A stretch of 64,000 nt of DNA from Flectobacillus sp. BAB-3569. GTDB lineage: Bacteria > Bacteroidota > Bacteroidia > Cytophagales > Spirosomataceae. Both the position numbers and the translations under genes were made by a program. The stretch is taken from the NCBI RefSeq assembly GCF_002270355.1, contig NZ_NJFZ01000002.1:1-64000 (forward strand), read 5' to 3'. Positions 1-7,930 of the stretch are shown here, in pieces. The notes beneath the pieces were generated by a model. It was not told where the DNA came from and made no database searches. It saw only the letters and a list, made by a program, of their open reading frames with translations. The number at the start of each line of letters is the position of its first letter. Within the stretch, counting starts at the first letter, position 1.

Positions 1-69
1 GGCAAAGAGGCAAAGAGGCAAAGAGGCAAAGAGGCAAAGAGGCAAAGAGGCAAAGAGGCAAAGAGGCAA
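1..69. repeat. 8-bp tandem repeat (ggcaaaga)n at the window edge
   Basis: The window opens inside a perfect tandem array of the octamer ggcaaaga, about 8.5 copies, which may continue to the left. It ends in ggcaaagtta. The same word occurs singly inside a dispersed repeat family (for example near 50780), so the array could be a local expansion of it; that link is inference. Confidence 0.95.
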
Positions 70-129
70 AGTTATTTTACAACAACCTAACTATCAATTA
101 ATTATCGATATTTTTCTTACTTTTCTGCC

Positions 130-228
130 TCTCTTTTATTGAAAAAAACACTCATTCACAATTCATCATTCACTCATTCATGATTGAATCATTCACTCAT
201 TCACAACTCACTCAACCACTCAATAAAC
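130..228. repeat. attcactcattca-type repeat tract
   Basis: Low-complexity tract of imperfect cattcactcattca and cacaactcactcaacc words directly before the first gene. The same words form the ends of larger repeats at 27300-27655, 29848-30068, 43765-43862 and 47055-47211. It may form part of the 5' leader of the receiver-like gene. Confidence 0.7.
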
Positions 229-540
229 ATGGAGAATATCTTAGTCATCAGTCGCCACCCCGAAATATTGGGTGTAGTGGTGCGCTTGATTAATCAACAG
301 CCCGATTGGAATGCCATCGGAACTTGCGTTGATCAGGAAGCGCTACAGATTTTTCAACAAGAAAATATTGCTTTAGTACTTTTAGGAAATGGCATTTTAC
401 CAGAAGAAGAGGAAAAACTAAGAGCTGAATTGTTGGCCATTAATCCAGCGGTTTTGATTATCCAGCACTATGGAGGAGGAAGCGGGCTATTGGTTTGCGA
501 AATCCGCCAAGCCCTTGAGCATAGGGTTATTCTTGGATAA
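229..540 (+). CDS. Degenerate receiver-like protein
   Basis: 103-residue stand-alone protein with the alternating hydrophobic strand/helix pattern of a response-regulator receiver domain: strand 1 at about residues 3-7 (ILVIS) and strand 3 at about 43-48 (IALVLL). The acidic pair usual after strand 1 is replaced by SRHPE, and the phospho-acceptor Asp position after strand 3 reads GNG, so phosphorylation by the usual route is unlikely. The start at 229 was preferred to an in-frame ATG at 184 because the upstream codons fall inside repeat DNA. It is followed by a bidirectional hairpin and a convergent TonB receptor. No partner kinase is adjacent. The family assignment rests on pattern only; it could be an unrelated small alpha/beta protein. 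Confidence 0.6.
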   Translation: MENILVISRHPEILGVVVRLINQQPDWNAIGTCVDQEALQIFQQENIALVLLGNGILPEEEEKLRAELLAINPAVLIIQHYGGGSGLLVCEIRQALEHRVILG

Positions 541-586
541 ACTATTCTAAGAATGAAATTTAAAATTCATCTCTTAGAATAGTTTA
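538..586. terminator. Bidirectional hairpin between convergent genes
   Basis: Perfect 15-bp arms (taaactattctaaga at 538-552 and its complement at 572-586) enclose an inner atgaa/ttcat pairing. A T-rich run follows on the plus side. It sits between the end of the receiver-like gene, whose stop codon it overlaps, and the end of the TonB receptor, so it can terminate both. Confidence 0.85.
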
Positions 587-598
587 TTTTACTGATTT

Positions 599-2995
599 TT
601 ACATAAAATGAAAATTGTAAGTCAACGAAGGTATTGGTGAACCAAAAATAGTTAACTGATACGCTTTTATCCCAGCTTCGGTGCGTAAATACACTGAATA
701 GGCATTTTTGCGACCATATAAATTATACACCGTAAAAGTCCAACTTCCCTCCCATCGGCGCTTGCGCATACTCGGATTTCGGATTGTCCAAGAAAAATCC
801 AAACGGTGATAATCACTTATACGAGCATTGTTGCGGTCTTGATAAAATGGATAGGTCACGCCATCAAAAACCACAATACCAGTCGGGACTGTAAACGGTC
901 GTCCAGTATTATAGACCATCGTAAAGCCAAATTCATGATGCGCTCCTTGTCCAATAATCAAGCTGGCGTTGAAACTATGCGGTCGGTCAAAGTTATTGGG
1001 ATACCATTTTCCACCATTGACTTGCTCTTCATATCGGTCGCTTTGCTTGATTTGATTTAAACTTCTTGAATAAGTATATCCTAGCCAACCCGTCAAATCA
1101 CCTTTCTTTTTACTCAACATTACCTCCAAACCATACGCCATTCCTTTACCTTGCAAGACCTGTGTTTCGAGATTGGGTTTTAAGATAAAATCAGCCCCAG
1201 GTTTGTAATCAAGCACATTTTCGTTGCGACGATAATACCCTTCCATCGAAAATTCATAGATATTATCTTTAAAGTTTTTGAAATAACCCAAAGAAAACAA
1301 ATGACTACTTTGTGGACGAATATAGTCGTTGCTAGTGGCCCAACGCGAGGTTGGCAAAGGCGTTGTTGTGTTGGAAACTACTTGTAAATACTGTCGAATA
1401 AAATTATAACCAAACTTCAATGAAGAGGAATTGGTTAGCGAATACTTTGCCGATATACGTGGTTCGAGCCCGCCATAAGAAGCAATGACTTGTCCAGAAC
1501 CATATTTGGTGGAATCTGTAACGGTAAAATCTGAAAGTGGAACGCCACTTTGATAATGTCGTACAGTTCCTGCTCCCATCGCCCAATATTGGGCATACCT
1601 TAAGCCAAAGGATACACTCAACTTAGCGTTTACAGTCATTTCATCTTCTCCGTAAATACCCGCTTCGATACTATTTTCATCAGGAATGGTAATAGGATTT
1701 ACACTTGTTGACGCATTGGGCACCAAATTCCCTGGACTGATTTTGTACCAAATAGACGAAATTCCTCCCGTCAACTTATGTTTTTCATTCGGATTATAAT
1801 GTAATTCTGATTTGAGCTGGCGATACAAAATTGCCGACGTAATATCTACGGTATTACTCGAATTTAACTGGGGCAACATCGTCTTGGGCTGATAATTTGT
1901 ATAAATAGCCGACGTCTGCCAATCGAGTTGACTACTAAACAAATGAAACCATTTCAACGAAGCATTCAAAGATTTGTAATCATACTGAGTCGATGTTGCG
2001 CTGATATTATTGACAGTTCCTAATAAATCTGTCTGGAAAAAATCTTTACTAAAATATCCTGAAAAGGTAAAAGTATTTTTCTGATTAGGTTGAAAGAAAA
2101 ACTTCGTGGCAATATCATAAAAGTTTGCTCGAATATTCTTAAGCCGCTCAGAACCCAACTGAAACAAAAAGTCATTAAATGAACCTCTGGTGGACACCAA
2201 CATACTCAATTTGTTTTTAATTAAGGGGGTTTCGATACTCAAACGATTGGAAACTAGGCTAATTCCTCCACTCAACTTGGTTTGAGTCAGACTAGGATTT
2301 TGTAGTGTCACATCCAATACCGAGGCTGTTCTACCGCCAAATCTGGCAGGAATGCCGCCTTTGTACAATTCTACACCACTAACTGCATCAGGTGTAAAAA
2401 CAGAAAATAATCCAAATAAGTGCGTAGGGTTAAAGATGGGTGTGTCGTCCAACAAAATCAAGGTTTGATCGGTAGTACCTCCTCTGATATTTACCCCATT
2501 GGCGGCTTCTCCGACAGACGTCACGCCTGGCAACATTTGAATACCTCTGAGTACATCCACCTCTCCCATAATCGCAGGGATTTTTTTAATGGTTTTCATA
2601 CTCATGGGCGTTACCCCCAAGAGAGTTCTATCTACATTTTTGGTAGCACCTTGTGTTGATACCACTACTTCATCTAACTCTTTAGCAATGTTTAGTAGAC
2701 TGACATTAAGCAAAACTGTAGTTTTTTTAAAAGATATCCTTCTTCGAAAAGTCCTATATCCTATCATGCTGATAGTTACTGTATATTCGCCATACGGAAC
2801 TAAAGAAGCAAAACTTCCATCTGCTTGGGTATATACGCCCTGATTATCGATTTTGACAGCAACACCCTCTATTGGCTTTCTATCCAACGAATCTATGACG
2901 GTGCCTGTAAAGGATGAGTATTGCTTTTTATTTCCGTTTTGCGAATAACCGCCAAGCGACAAAAGCATAAATATGATGAGTAAAAAGTGTTTCAT
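599..2995 (-). CDS. TonB-dependent receptor with carboxypeptidase-regulatory N-domain
   Basis: Outer-membrane receptor of about 798 residues for energy-dependent uptake of an unknown ligand. From the chosen ATG (MKHFLLIIFMLLSLGGYSQ) it has a signal peptide, then a carboxypeptidase-regulatory-like beta-sandwich (about residues 28-105: TGTVID, GYRTFRRR), a plug domain (about 115-240: PGVTSVGEAANGVNIRGG, LLDDTPIFNPTHLFGLFS) and a beta-barrel ending in aromatic YNFHFM. A longer reading begins with TTG at 3019, but the ATG at 2993-2995 gives a normal signal peptide. The upstream same-strand gene for a DUF4249 lipoprotein stops 24 bp before this start, so they form one transcription unit. This pairing is common in Bacteroidota and suggests a surface complex. 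Substrate unknown. Confidence 0.9.
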   Translation of the reverse strand: MKHFLLIIFMLLSLGGYSQNGNKKQYSSFTGTVIDSLDRKPIEGVAVKIDNQGVYTQADGSFASLVPYGEYTVTISMIGYRTFRRRISFKKTTVLLNVSLLNIAKELDEVVVSTQGATKNVDRTLLGVTPMSMKTIKKIPAIMGEVDVLRGIQMLPGVTSVGEAANGVNIRGGTTDQTLILLDDTPIFNPTHLFGLFSVFTPDAVSGVELYKGGIPARFGGRTASVLDVTLQNPSLTQTKLSGGISLVSNRLSIETPLIKNKLSMLVSTRGSFNDFLFQLGSERLKNIRANFYDIATKFFFQPNQKNTFTFSGYFSKDFFQTDLLGTVNNISATSTQYDYKSLNASLKWFHLFSSQLDWQTSAIYTNYQPKTMLPQLNSSNTVDITSAILYRQLKSELHYNPNEKHKLTGGISSIWYKISPGNLVPNASTSVNPITIPDENSIEAGIYGEDEMTVNAKLSVSFGLRYAQYWAMGAGTVRHYQSGVPLSDFTVTDSTKYGSGQVIASYGGLEPRISAKYSLTNSSSLKFGYNFIRQYLQVVSNTTTPLPTSRWATSNDYIRPQSSHLFSLGYFKNFKDNIYEFSMEGYYRRNENVLDYKPGADFILKPNLETQVLQGKGMAYGLEVMLSKKKGDLTGWLGYTYSRSLNQIKQSDRYEEQVNGGKWYPNNFDRPHSFNASLIIGQGAHHEFGFTMVYNTGRPFTVPTGIVVFDGVTYPFYQDRNNARISDYHRLDFSWTIRNPSMRKRRWEGSWTFTVYNLYGRKNAYSVYLRTEAGIKAYQLTIFGSPIPSLTYNFHFM

Positions 2996-3019
2996 GATTA
3001 TTTTGGTAGGGTTCAACAA

Positions 3020-4156
3020 TTATTGTTGCCAACCTTTAGGTTGAATTGGCGTTCGATTTGCACTTGGGACACAGCCCGCAGATGGCGGTCTTGTAGGAGG
3101 ATTAGAAGGCTCCTCCACAATAGAATGCCCCAAAATCAAGGCCATTGGCCCTACAGCATCGCTTCGGTCAATCCAAAAACTATATTTTTGAACATTGGCT
3201 ACCCCAAAATACCCTACTACTTTTTCATCGGGATTCGACACGTTCTGAATATTTCCAACAATAGCAGAAGGAGGTGTATCGGCTAAGCCTCCTGTACCTT
3301 GAGTAAGCTGACGAACCAATTGGTAAAACTTATATACCTCTAGCGAAACACTAATTTGTTCAAGATTGACCAAGCAACCGTAATCATTGTAAAAAGGAAT
3401 TTGGGCAACCAATTTCTCTTTTATCAATTTCCCCTGAGAGGCTCTATCGTCCTGAATCATGACTTTCGAATTATGTAAAATAGCATAACAGGCAGACTCG
3501 CATGGATAATCATAATACGCCTTATTTAATCCACGAGGTGCGGTAACGCACGATTGCGTTTTGTAATCCAATACCGAATTATTACAAGTTTTACAAAATG
3601 CCAGTTTTTCGTAGTGTGTATATCTCCATAAATAGAAATTATTTGCGGTTGGGTCGTCCTGAAAATCTACGTATAATTCTGTAGCGGAGGTATAAGTTTT
3701 GCCATCGTTTGACAATACACTTTGTAAATTAAATTGCTTTTTGACATTCAAAATCGGTGGGGTAGTATTGATTTTCTCTGGTGTTGACTGGTATTTATCA
3801 CCCGTTTTTAACTCAAAAGCCAGCCGATAGGCATAATTAGGATTTAGTTTGAAGTCAGGGAAAGGAATTAGTCTGCCCGAAGCTAAGATTTTCAATGGAA
3901 TTTCCTGCTTAGTTTCTTCCACAATTATAGAAGCTTTTACGACATCAGCATCTAAAATTTGAGCAAACTCATTGGAATAATTAGAATAGTAAATCTGAAT
4001 GGTATCGGGAGCGGCTTGATTATCATTCAAAAAGCCTTCCACAACCAAATGTTTTCCGTCTTTTTCAAAATCAAACTCATAAGGGTCTACGCAGGAACAT
4101 AGCCCCACGGCAATAAGGACGACCCAAAGGTATCGTCGTAAGTAGATTTTTTTCAT
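3020..4156 (-). CDS. DUF4249 family lipoprotein
   Basis: 378 residues. An N-terminal signal with lipobox (VGLCSC, Cys about residue 22) indicates an outer-membrane lipoprotein. It is followed by the DUF4249 pattern: DPYEFDFEKDGKHLVVEGFL, an Ig-like N-terminal half, then a Cys-rich segment around residues 190-230 (FCKTC, SCVTAP, PCESACY). These cysteines may form disulfides or bind metal; that is inference. DUF4249 proteins are known almost only from Bacteroidota and are usually encoded beside a carboxypeptidase-regulatory/TonB receptor, as here (the receptor gene lies 24 bp downstream). The likely role is accessory lipoprotein of that receptor. No biochemical function can be read from the sequence. 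Confidence 0.88.
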   Translation of the reverse strand: MKKIYLRRYLWVVLIAVGLCSCVDPYEFDFEKDGKHLVVEGFLNDNQAAPDTIQIYYSNYSNEFAQILDADVVKASIIVEETKQEIPLKILASGRLIPFPDFKLNPNYAYRLAFELKTGDKYQSTPEKINTTPPILNVKKQFNLQSVLSNDGKTYTSATELYVDFQDDPTANNFYLWRYTHYEKLAFCKTCNNSVLDYKTQSCVTAPRGLNKAYYDYPCESACYAILHNSKVMIQDDRASQGKLIKEKLVAQIPFYNDYGCLVNLEQISVSLEVYKFYQLVRQLTQGTGGLADTPPSAIVGNIQNVSNPDEKVVGYFGVANVQKYSFWIDRSDAVGPMALILGHSIVEEPSNPPTRPPSAGCVPSANRTPIQPKGWQQ

Positions 4157-4442
4157 AGAATGATAGTTTCTGAAGGTATTAAATTGGCAATTGGGGGTTC
4201 TTGGGAAGTCCTTTACACCAAAAAAATTTTATTTTGCACCAAAGTGCAATCAATTGGATAGTTGGATACAAATGTACCCGAAAGGCTTATTTTATTTTTA
4301 TTTTTTATTAAAAAATCACAAAATTACTTTTCCAAGAAATGCTAAACCAAGTTTTTCGACAAGGCCTCATTTGTGAGTCTTAAATAATTTCTATTTTTAC
4401 TCAGAAAAAAATAAGTGTTAATGGTGTATCACTATATCATGT

Positions 4443-4470
4443 AAAACGCAAAGCATTGCGTCTCTACAGG
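4443..4470. repeat. Isolated gcgtct palindrome element
   Basis: Contains aacgcaaagcattgcgtct followed by ctacagg. It closely resembles the internal palindrome of the MITE-like repeats at 27568-27590 and 29911-29931, but stands alone in the 375-bp gap between the DUF4249 and acylase genes. The rest of the gap (4157-4442) is AT-rich with nothing recognisable. Confidence 0.6.
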
Positions 4471-4490
4471 CAGAAATAATTTTACTTTTG
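4456..4490 (+). promoter_or_regulatory. Candidate Bacteroidota-type promoter of the acylase gene
   Basis: TTG at 4456-4458 and TACTTTTG at 4483-4490 match the -33 TTG / -7 TAnnTTTG pattern with a 24-nt spacer, slightly long. The start codon lies 41 bp downstream of the -7 element. Part of the repeat palindrome supplies the TTG. Confidence 0.35.
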
Positions 4491-4531
4491 TTAAAATCAC
4501 TCAATTATCAACAGCACTCATCAACAATCCT

Positions 4532-6718
4532 ATGAAAAAAATCACTTTACTACTTTTTTACCTTTTACCATTTGCACTTTTTGCTCAAAAATTCAACAAG
4601 GTCGAAATTGCTCGATGGGAAAAGCAAGCACAGCAAGTGCAAATTATCCGTGACAATTGGGGGATTCCACATATTTATGGCAAAACCGATGCAGATGCGG
4701 TTTTTGGTTTGCTCTATGCGCAATGCGAGGACGATTTCAACCGAGTAGAAATGAATTATATCGAAAAGCTAGGACGCCTCTCTGAAATAAAAGGAGAAAG
4801 TCAGCTTTATGAAGATTTACTCATCCGCATGGTTATTGACTCTTCGGAAGCAATGGCTGATTATCAGAAAGCTCCTATTTGGCTCAAAACGCTACTTAAT
4901 GCGCATGCCGATGCAATCAATTATTATCTTTATAAACACCCAGAAGTAAAACCTGCTTTGCTGACTCGCTTCCAACCGTGGTATTCGTTGCTATGGACAG
5001 ATGGCAGTATTGGGGCCATTAATACCGCTGATGTTACAACCAACGACCTCAAAAGTTTATATGAAGGAAAAGACGCCTTAGGGTATTTTTACAAAAAACC
5101 TGAAGAAGAAGAAATCCTGACAGGCTCGAATGGCTTTGCTTTTTCACCCAAAATCACTGAATCAGGTAAGGCTATATTGTATATCAATCCGCACGTAACC
5201 TTTTATTTCAGACCCGAAGTACATGTAATTAGCGAGCAAGGACTCAATGCCTACGGTGCAGTTACGTGGGGACAGCTATTTGTTTATCAAGGCTTTAATG
5301 AAAAATGTGGCTGGATGCATACCTCTAGTTATACCGATATTGCGGATACATATCTTGAAAAAATTCAAAAGAAGGGTAACAACTGGGTATATTTATATGA
5401 AGGCAAAGAGCGACCTATTAAAATCAAAAAAGTTAAAATTGGCATACTGAAAAATGGCAAAATTGAAAATAAAAACTTTGATGTCATGTACACACATCAC
5501 GGTCCTGTGATGGCAAAACGCAACGGTCAATGGATTAGTGTGAAAGCCAATAACCGCTCGATGACTGGCTTGATTCAAAGTTGGCAACGCACCAAAGCAA
5601 AAAGCTTTGCTGAGTATAAAAAAACAATGGATTTATTGGCAAATACCTCCAATAACACCGTTTATGCCGATGCAGAAGGAAATATTGCTTACTGGCATGG
5701 AAACTATTTGCCAATTCGTGACAACAAATACGACTGGTCGAAACCAGTAGATGGCTCTATTGCAGCTACCGAGTGGAAAGGTTTGCACCCAGTAAAAGAG
5801 TCATTGCATGTGTATAACCCTACCAATGGCTGGCTTCAAAACTGCAATGCCACACCTTATACGGTAGCAGGAAGTAATAGTCCGAAACGTGCCGATTATC
5901 CAAAATACATGGCCCCTGATGGAGAAAACTTTAGAGGAATTAATGCGGTAAGAGTTTTGAGTAGCATTCCAAAGTACAATTTAGATAAGGTTATTGAAGC
6001 AGGTTATGATTCCTATTTGGCAGCCTTCGAAGTGCTAGTTCCTGCTTTGATAAAAGCGTATGAAAAAGAAGGTCAAAATTCAAAATATGCCTCTATTGCC
6101 GACCCTATTGAACAATTAAAACTTTGGGATTTTCGTACTAGCAAAAGCTCTATTCCTACGGCATTAGCCATCGAATGGGCCACAAGACTACAATCTGCCA
6201 TCGCTAAAGTACAAGTAAAAGATGAACTAAAAGCAGACCAAGTTGGTCGTACAGAACAGTATGTAGCCACAGCATCTGCTCAAGAACTCCTAGACCCTAT
6301 GCTCGAGACTATCCAAGATTTACGTAGCCGTTTTGGTACTTGGCAAGTTGCATGGGGCGAAATCAACCGATTCCAGCGTATTTCGAGCGATATTGAACAA
6401 AAGTATGACGATAGCAAAGCAAGTATTCCAGTACCATTTGCCTCTTCGGCTTGGGGAATGCTGCCTTCTTACACAGGAAGATATTATGGTACTAAAAAAC
6501 GCTACGGCGTAAATGGCAATAGCTTTATTTGTGCCGTAGAATTTGGAGAAAAAGTAAAAGCTAAATCGTTATTAGCAGGAGGTCAAAGTGGTAATCCAAA
6601 CTCTATCCACTTCTTCGACCAAGCCGAAATGTATACCAACGGACAATTTAAAGAGGTACTTTACTACAAAGAAGACGTCATGAAGTTTGCAGAAAGAATC
6701 TATAATCCAGGGAAATAA
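4532..6718 (+). CDS. Penicillin acylase family N-terminal nucleophile hydrolase
   Basis: 728-residue precursor of an Ntn-hydrolase that cleaves amide bonds (penicillins, N-acyl homoserine lactones or acyl-amino compounds in known relatives). A signal peptide ending near residue 19 (FALFAQ) predicts periplasmic location. The alpha-chain region carries RDNWGIPHIYGKTDADAVFG. The maturation site is GSNGFAFS, where Ser199 would become the N-terminal nucleophile of the beta chain, followed by GKAILYINPHV. The later NNTVYADAEGNIAYWHGNY stretch is typical of the family. Length fits the precursor size. The gene stands alone, with its own likely promoter and a bidirectional terminator at 6876-6908. Substrate cannot be inferred; quorum-signal acylase is one possibility. 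Confidence 0.9.
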   Translation: MKKITLLLFYLLPFALFAQKFNKVEIARWEKQAQQVQIIRDNWGIPHIYGKTDADAVFGLLYAQCEDDFNRVEMNYIEKLGRLSEIKGESQLYEDLLIRMVIDSSEAMADYQKAPIWLKTLLNAHADAINYYLYKHPEVKPALLTRFQPWYSLLWTDGSIGAINTADVTTNDLKSLYEGKDALGYFYKKPEEEEILTGSNGFAFSPKITESGKAILYINPHVTFYFRPEVHVISEQGLNAYGAVTWGQLFVYQGFNEKCGWMHTSSYTDIADTYLEKIQKKGNNWVYLYEGKERPIKIKKVKIGILKNGKIENKNFDVMYTHHGPVMAKRNGQWISVKANNRSMTGLIQSWQRTKAKSFAEYKKTMDLLANTSNNTVYADAEGNIAYWHGNYLPIRDNKYDWSKPVDGSIAATEWKGLHPVKESLHVYNPTNGWLQNCNATPYTVAGSNSPKRADYPKYMAPDGENFRGINAVRVLSSIPKYNLDKVIEAGYDSYLAAFEVLVPALIKAYEKEGQNSKYASIADPIEQLKLWDFRTSKSSIPTALAIEWATRLQSAIAKVQVKDELKADQVGRTEQYVATASAQELLDPMLETIQDLRSRFGTWQVAWGEINRFQRISSDIEQKYDDSKASIPVPFASSAWGMLPSYTGRYYGTKKRYGVNGNSFICAVEFGEKVKAKSLLAGGQSGNPNSIHFFDQAEMYTNGQFKEVLYYKEDVMKFAERIYNPGK

Positions 6719-6870
6719 TTGTGAGTGCTGAGTTGGGAGTTTTGAGTGCTGAGTTGTCCTAAAATATCAATTTCTGATATTGGATTTCGAAGGTATATTT
6801 TTGGTATTGCACTGAGAACTCAGACTCAGCTTACACTTATTCACAATTCTTCATTCACAACTCACAATTA
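6719..6870. repeat. gagttttgagtgctgagttgtcc-type repeat
   Basis: Short words gtgagtgctgagttgg, gagtgctgagttgtcc and, inverted further on, cactgagaactcagactcag and cacaattcttcattcacaac. These are the same words as at 12114-12165, 50885-50943 and 35190-35304. They lie between convergent genes and can fold back on themselves. Confidence 0.6.
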
Positions 6871-6875
6871 AATAA

Positions 6876-6908
6876 AAAAAGCATCAACAAAATTTGTCGA
6901 TGCTTTTT
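6876..6908. terminator. Bidirectional terminator
   Basis: aaaaagcatc at 6876-6885 pairs with gatgcttttt at 6899-6908, with further pairing (acaaa/tttgt) in the loop region. A/T runs on both sides serve the convergent acylase and universal-stress genes. Confidence 0.85.
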
Positions 6909-6975
6909 GAAATCCCTAATACTTATCTCTCTCTATGAAACCGCAATTGGATAGTAAATTTTACACTCCTATTGC

Positions 6976-7815
6976 TTAAATATGTGTAATAAACACAGGT
7001 ACTTTCAGATTTTGTAAAAGCTCCTCTGAAGTACTTTTATGTAAAATTCTTGATAATACATTTCTTCCATACGACCCCATGACTACAATAGACGTACGGT
7101 GCGTATTGATATAATTTGCCAGCATTTCGCCTGGATTACCGTGTGGCAATACTTCAAAATGAACAGTACTTACCTGTTTTTTCAGAAAATTCATAAATGC
7201 CTCCTCACGAGGAATCGTCATGGAGTCTTCTTTTTCAGCCACCGAAACCACCGTAAATTCTTTGTAACGTTTGGCAGGAAATAAATACAAAAATTGTTTA
7301 ATTGCAAAAACTGAAGACGCAGAACCATCATAAGTTAGCGTAATATGATGAATTGGGTCAGGGTCTTCTGGGACTATAATGACAGGGCATTCGGCATCTT
7401 TCAACAACTCTTTTACAAACTGATTATTAGCTTTTTGCTTTTCTTCGGTAAACGATACCTCCCCTCCTACAATAATCACATCAGCAAAACGACTTTCACG
7501 CACCAAATCATAATCAGGTATTCCCATATCTTTAACGACCTCATAATGGGGATAAAACTCTTTGCAATACCACTCAAACTGCTGAATGCTTTTATTGAGT
7601 TCTACCTCCTCTTCCTCTGCCAATTTCAACAAGGGACTTGCATCAAAATAGGGTTGACCTTCCAACACGGTAGCCGAAGCACCATAACGGTAGTACAAAT
7701 CGTGTAGAAATACGCCCGTAATAACCGAGCCACTATCTTTGGCCAACTGAATGGCATAATTTACTGCTCCTTTCGAGAAATGAAGACCATCAAACGCTAC
7801 GATAACTTTTTTCAT
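6976..7815 (-). CDS. Universal stress protein, tandem UspA domains
   Basis: 279 residues with two UspA-type alpha/beta domains. Domain 1 (about 1-143) begins KKVIVAFDGLHFSKGAVNYA and ends with PVIIVPE; domain 2 (about 148-279) begins ITLTYDGSASSVFAIKQF and has GSYGRNVLSRILHKSTSEEL near the end, which resembles the G2xG9xGS nucleotide-binding signature (GSYGRN...KSTSEEL). The cytoplasmic role is stress adaptation, possibly ATP-binding. The ATG at 7813-7815 is preferred to a TTG at 7821. It lies 115 bp downstream of the beta-CASP hydrolase gene on the same strand and may be co-transcribed. Confidence 0.92.
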   Translation of the reverse strand: MKKVIVAFDGLHFSKGAVNYAIQLAKDSGSVITGVFLHDLYYRYGASATVLEGQPYFDASPLLKLAEEEEVELNKSIQQFEWYCKEFYPHYEVVKDMGIPDYDLVRESRFADVIIVGGEVSFTEEKQKANNQFVKELLKDAECPVIIVPEDPDPIHHITLTYDGSASSVFAIKQFLYLFPAKRYKEFTVVSVAEKEDSMTIPREEAFMNFLKKQVSTVHFEVLPHGNPGEMLANYINTHRTSIVVMGSYGRNVLSRILHKSTSEELLQNLKVPVFITHI

Positions 7816-7930
7816 GACCAATGCTGTTTAGGTTGAGTTTCTATATCAAAACTACACAGCATTGACTTGTAACTAAATGACGCTAATCACCTCATTGTGA
7901 GATAGAAATTAGTCGTATTTCTGAGAAAAA

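Noticed and set aside
130-228. Regular short words considered as a CRISPR array
   Set aside because: Words are imperfect, without constant-length spacers, and occur all over the window; no cas genes.
1455-1480. gttcgagcccgcc resembling a tRNA T-loop
   Set aside because: It lies inside the TonB receptor coding sequence and has no acceptor or anticodon arms around it.
4191-4376. 61-codon plus-strand frame between DUF4249 and acylase genes
   Set aside because: AT-rich gap with no coding character; likely chance.
7345-7707. Plus-strand open frame of 120 codons
   Set aside because: Antisense to the universal stress protein gene; no family features.
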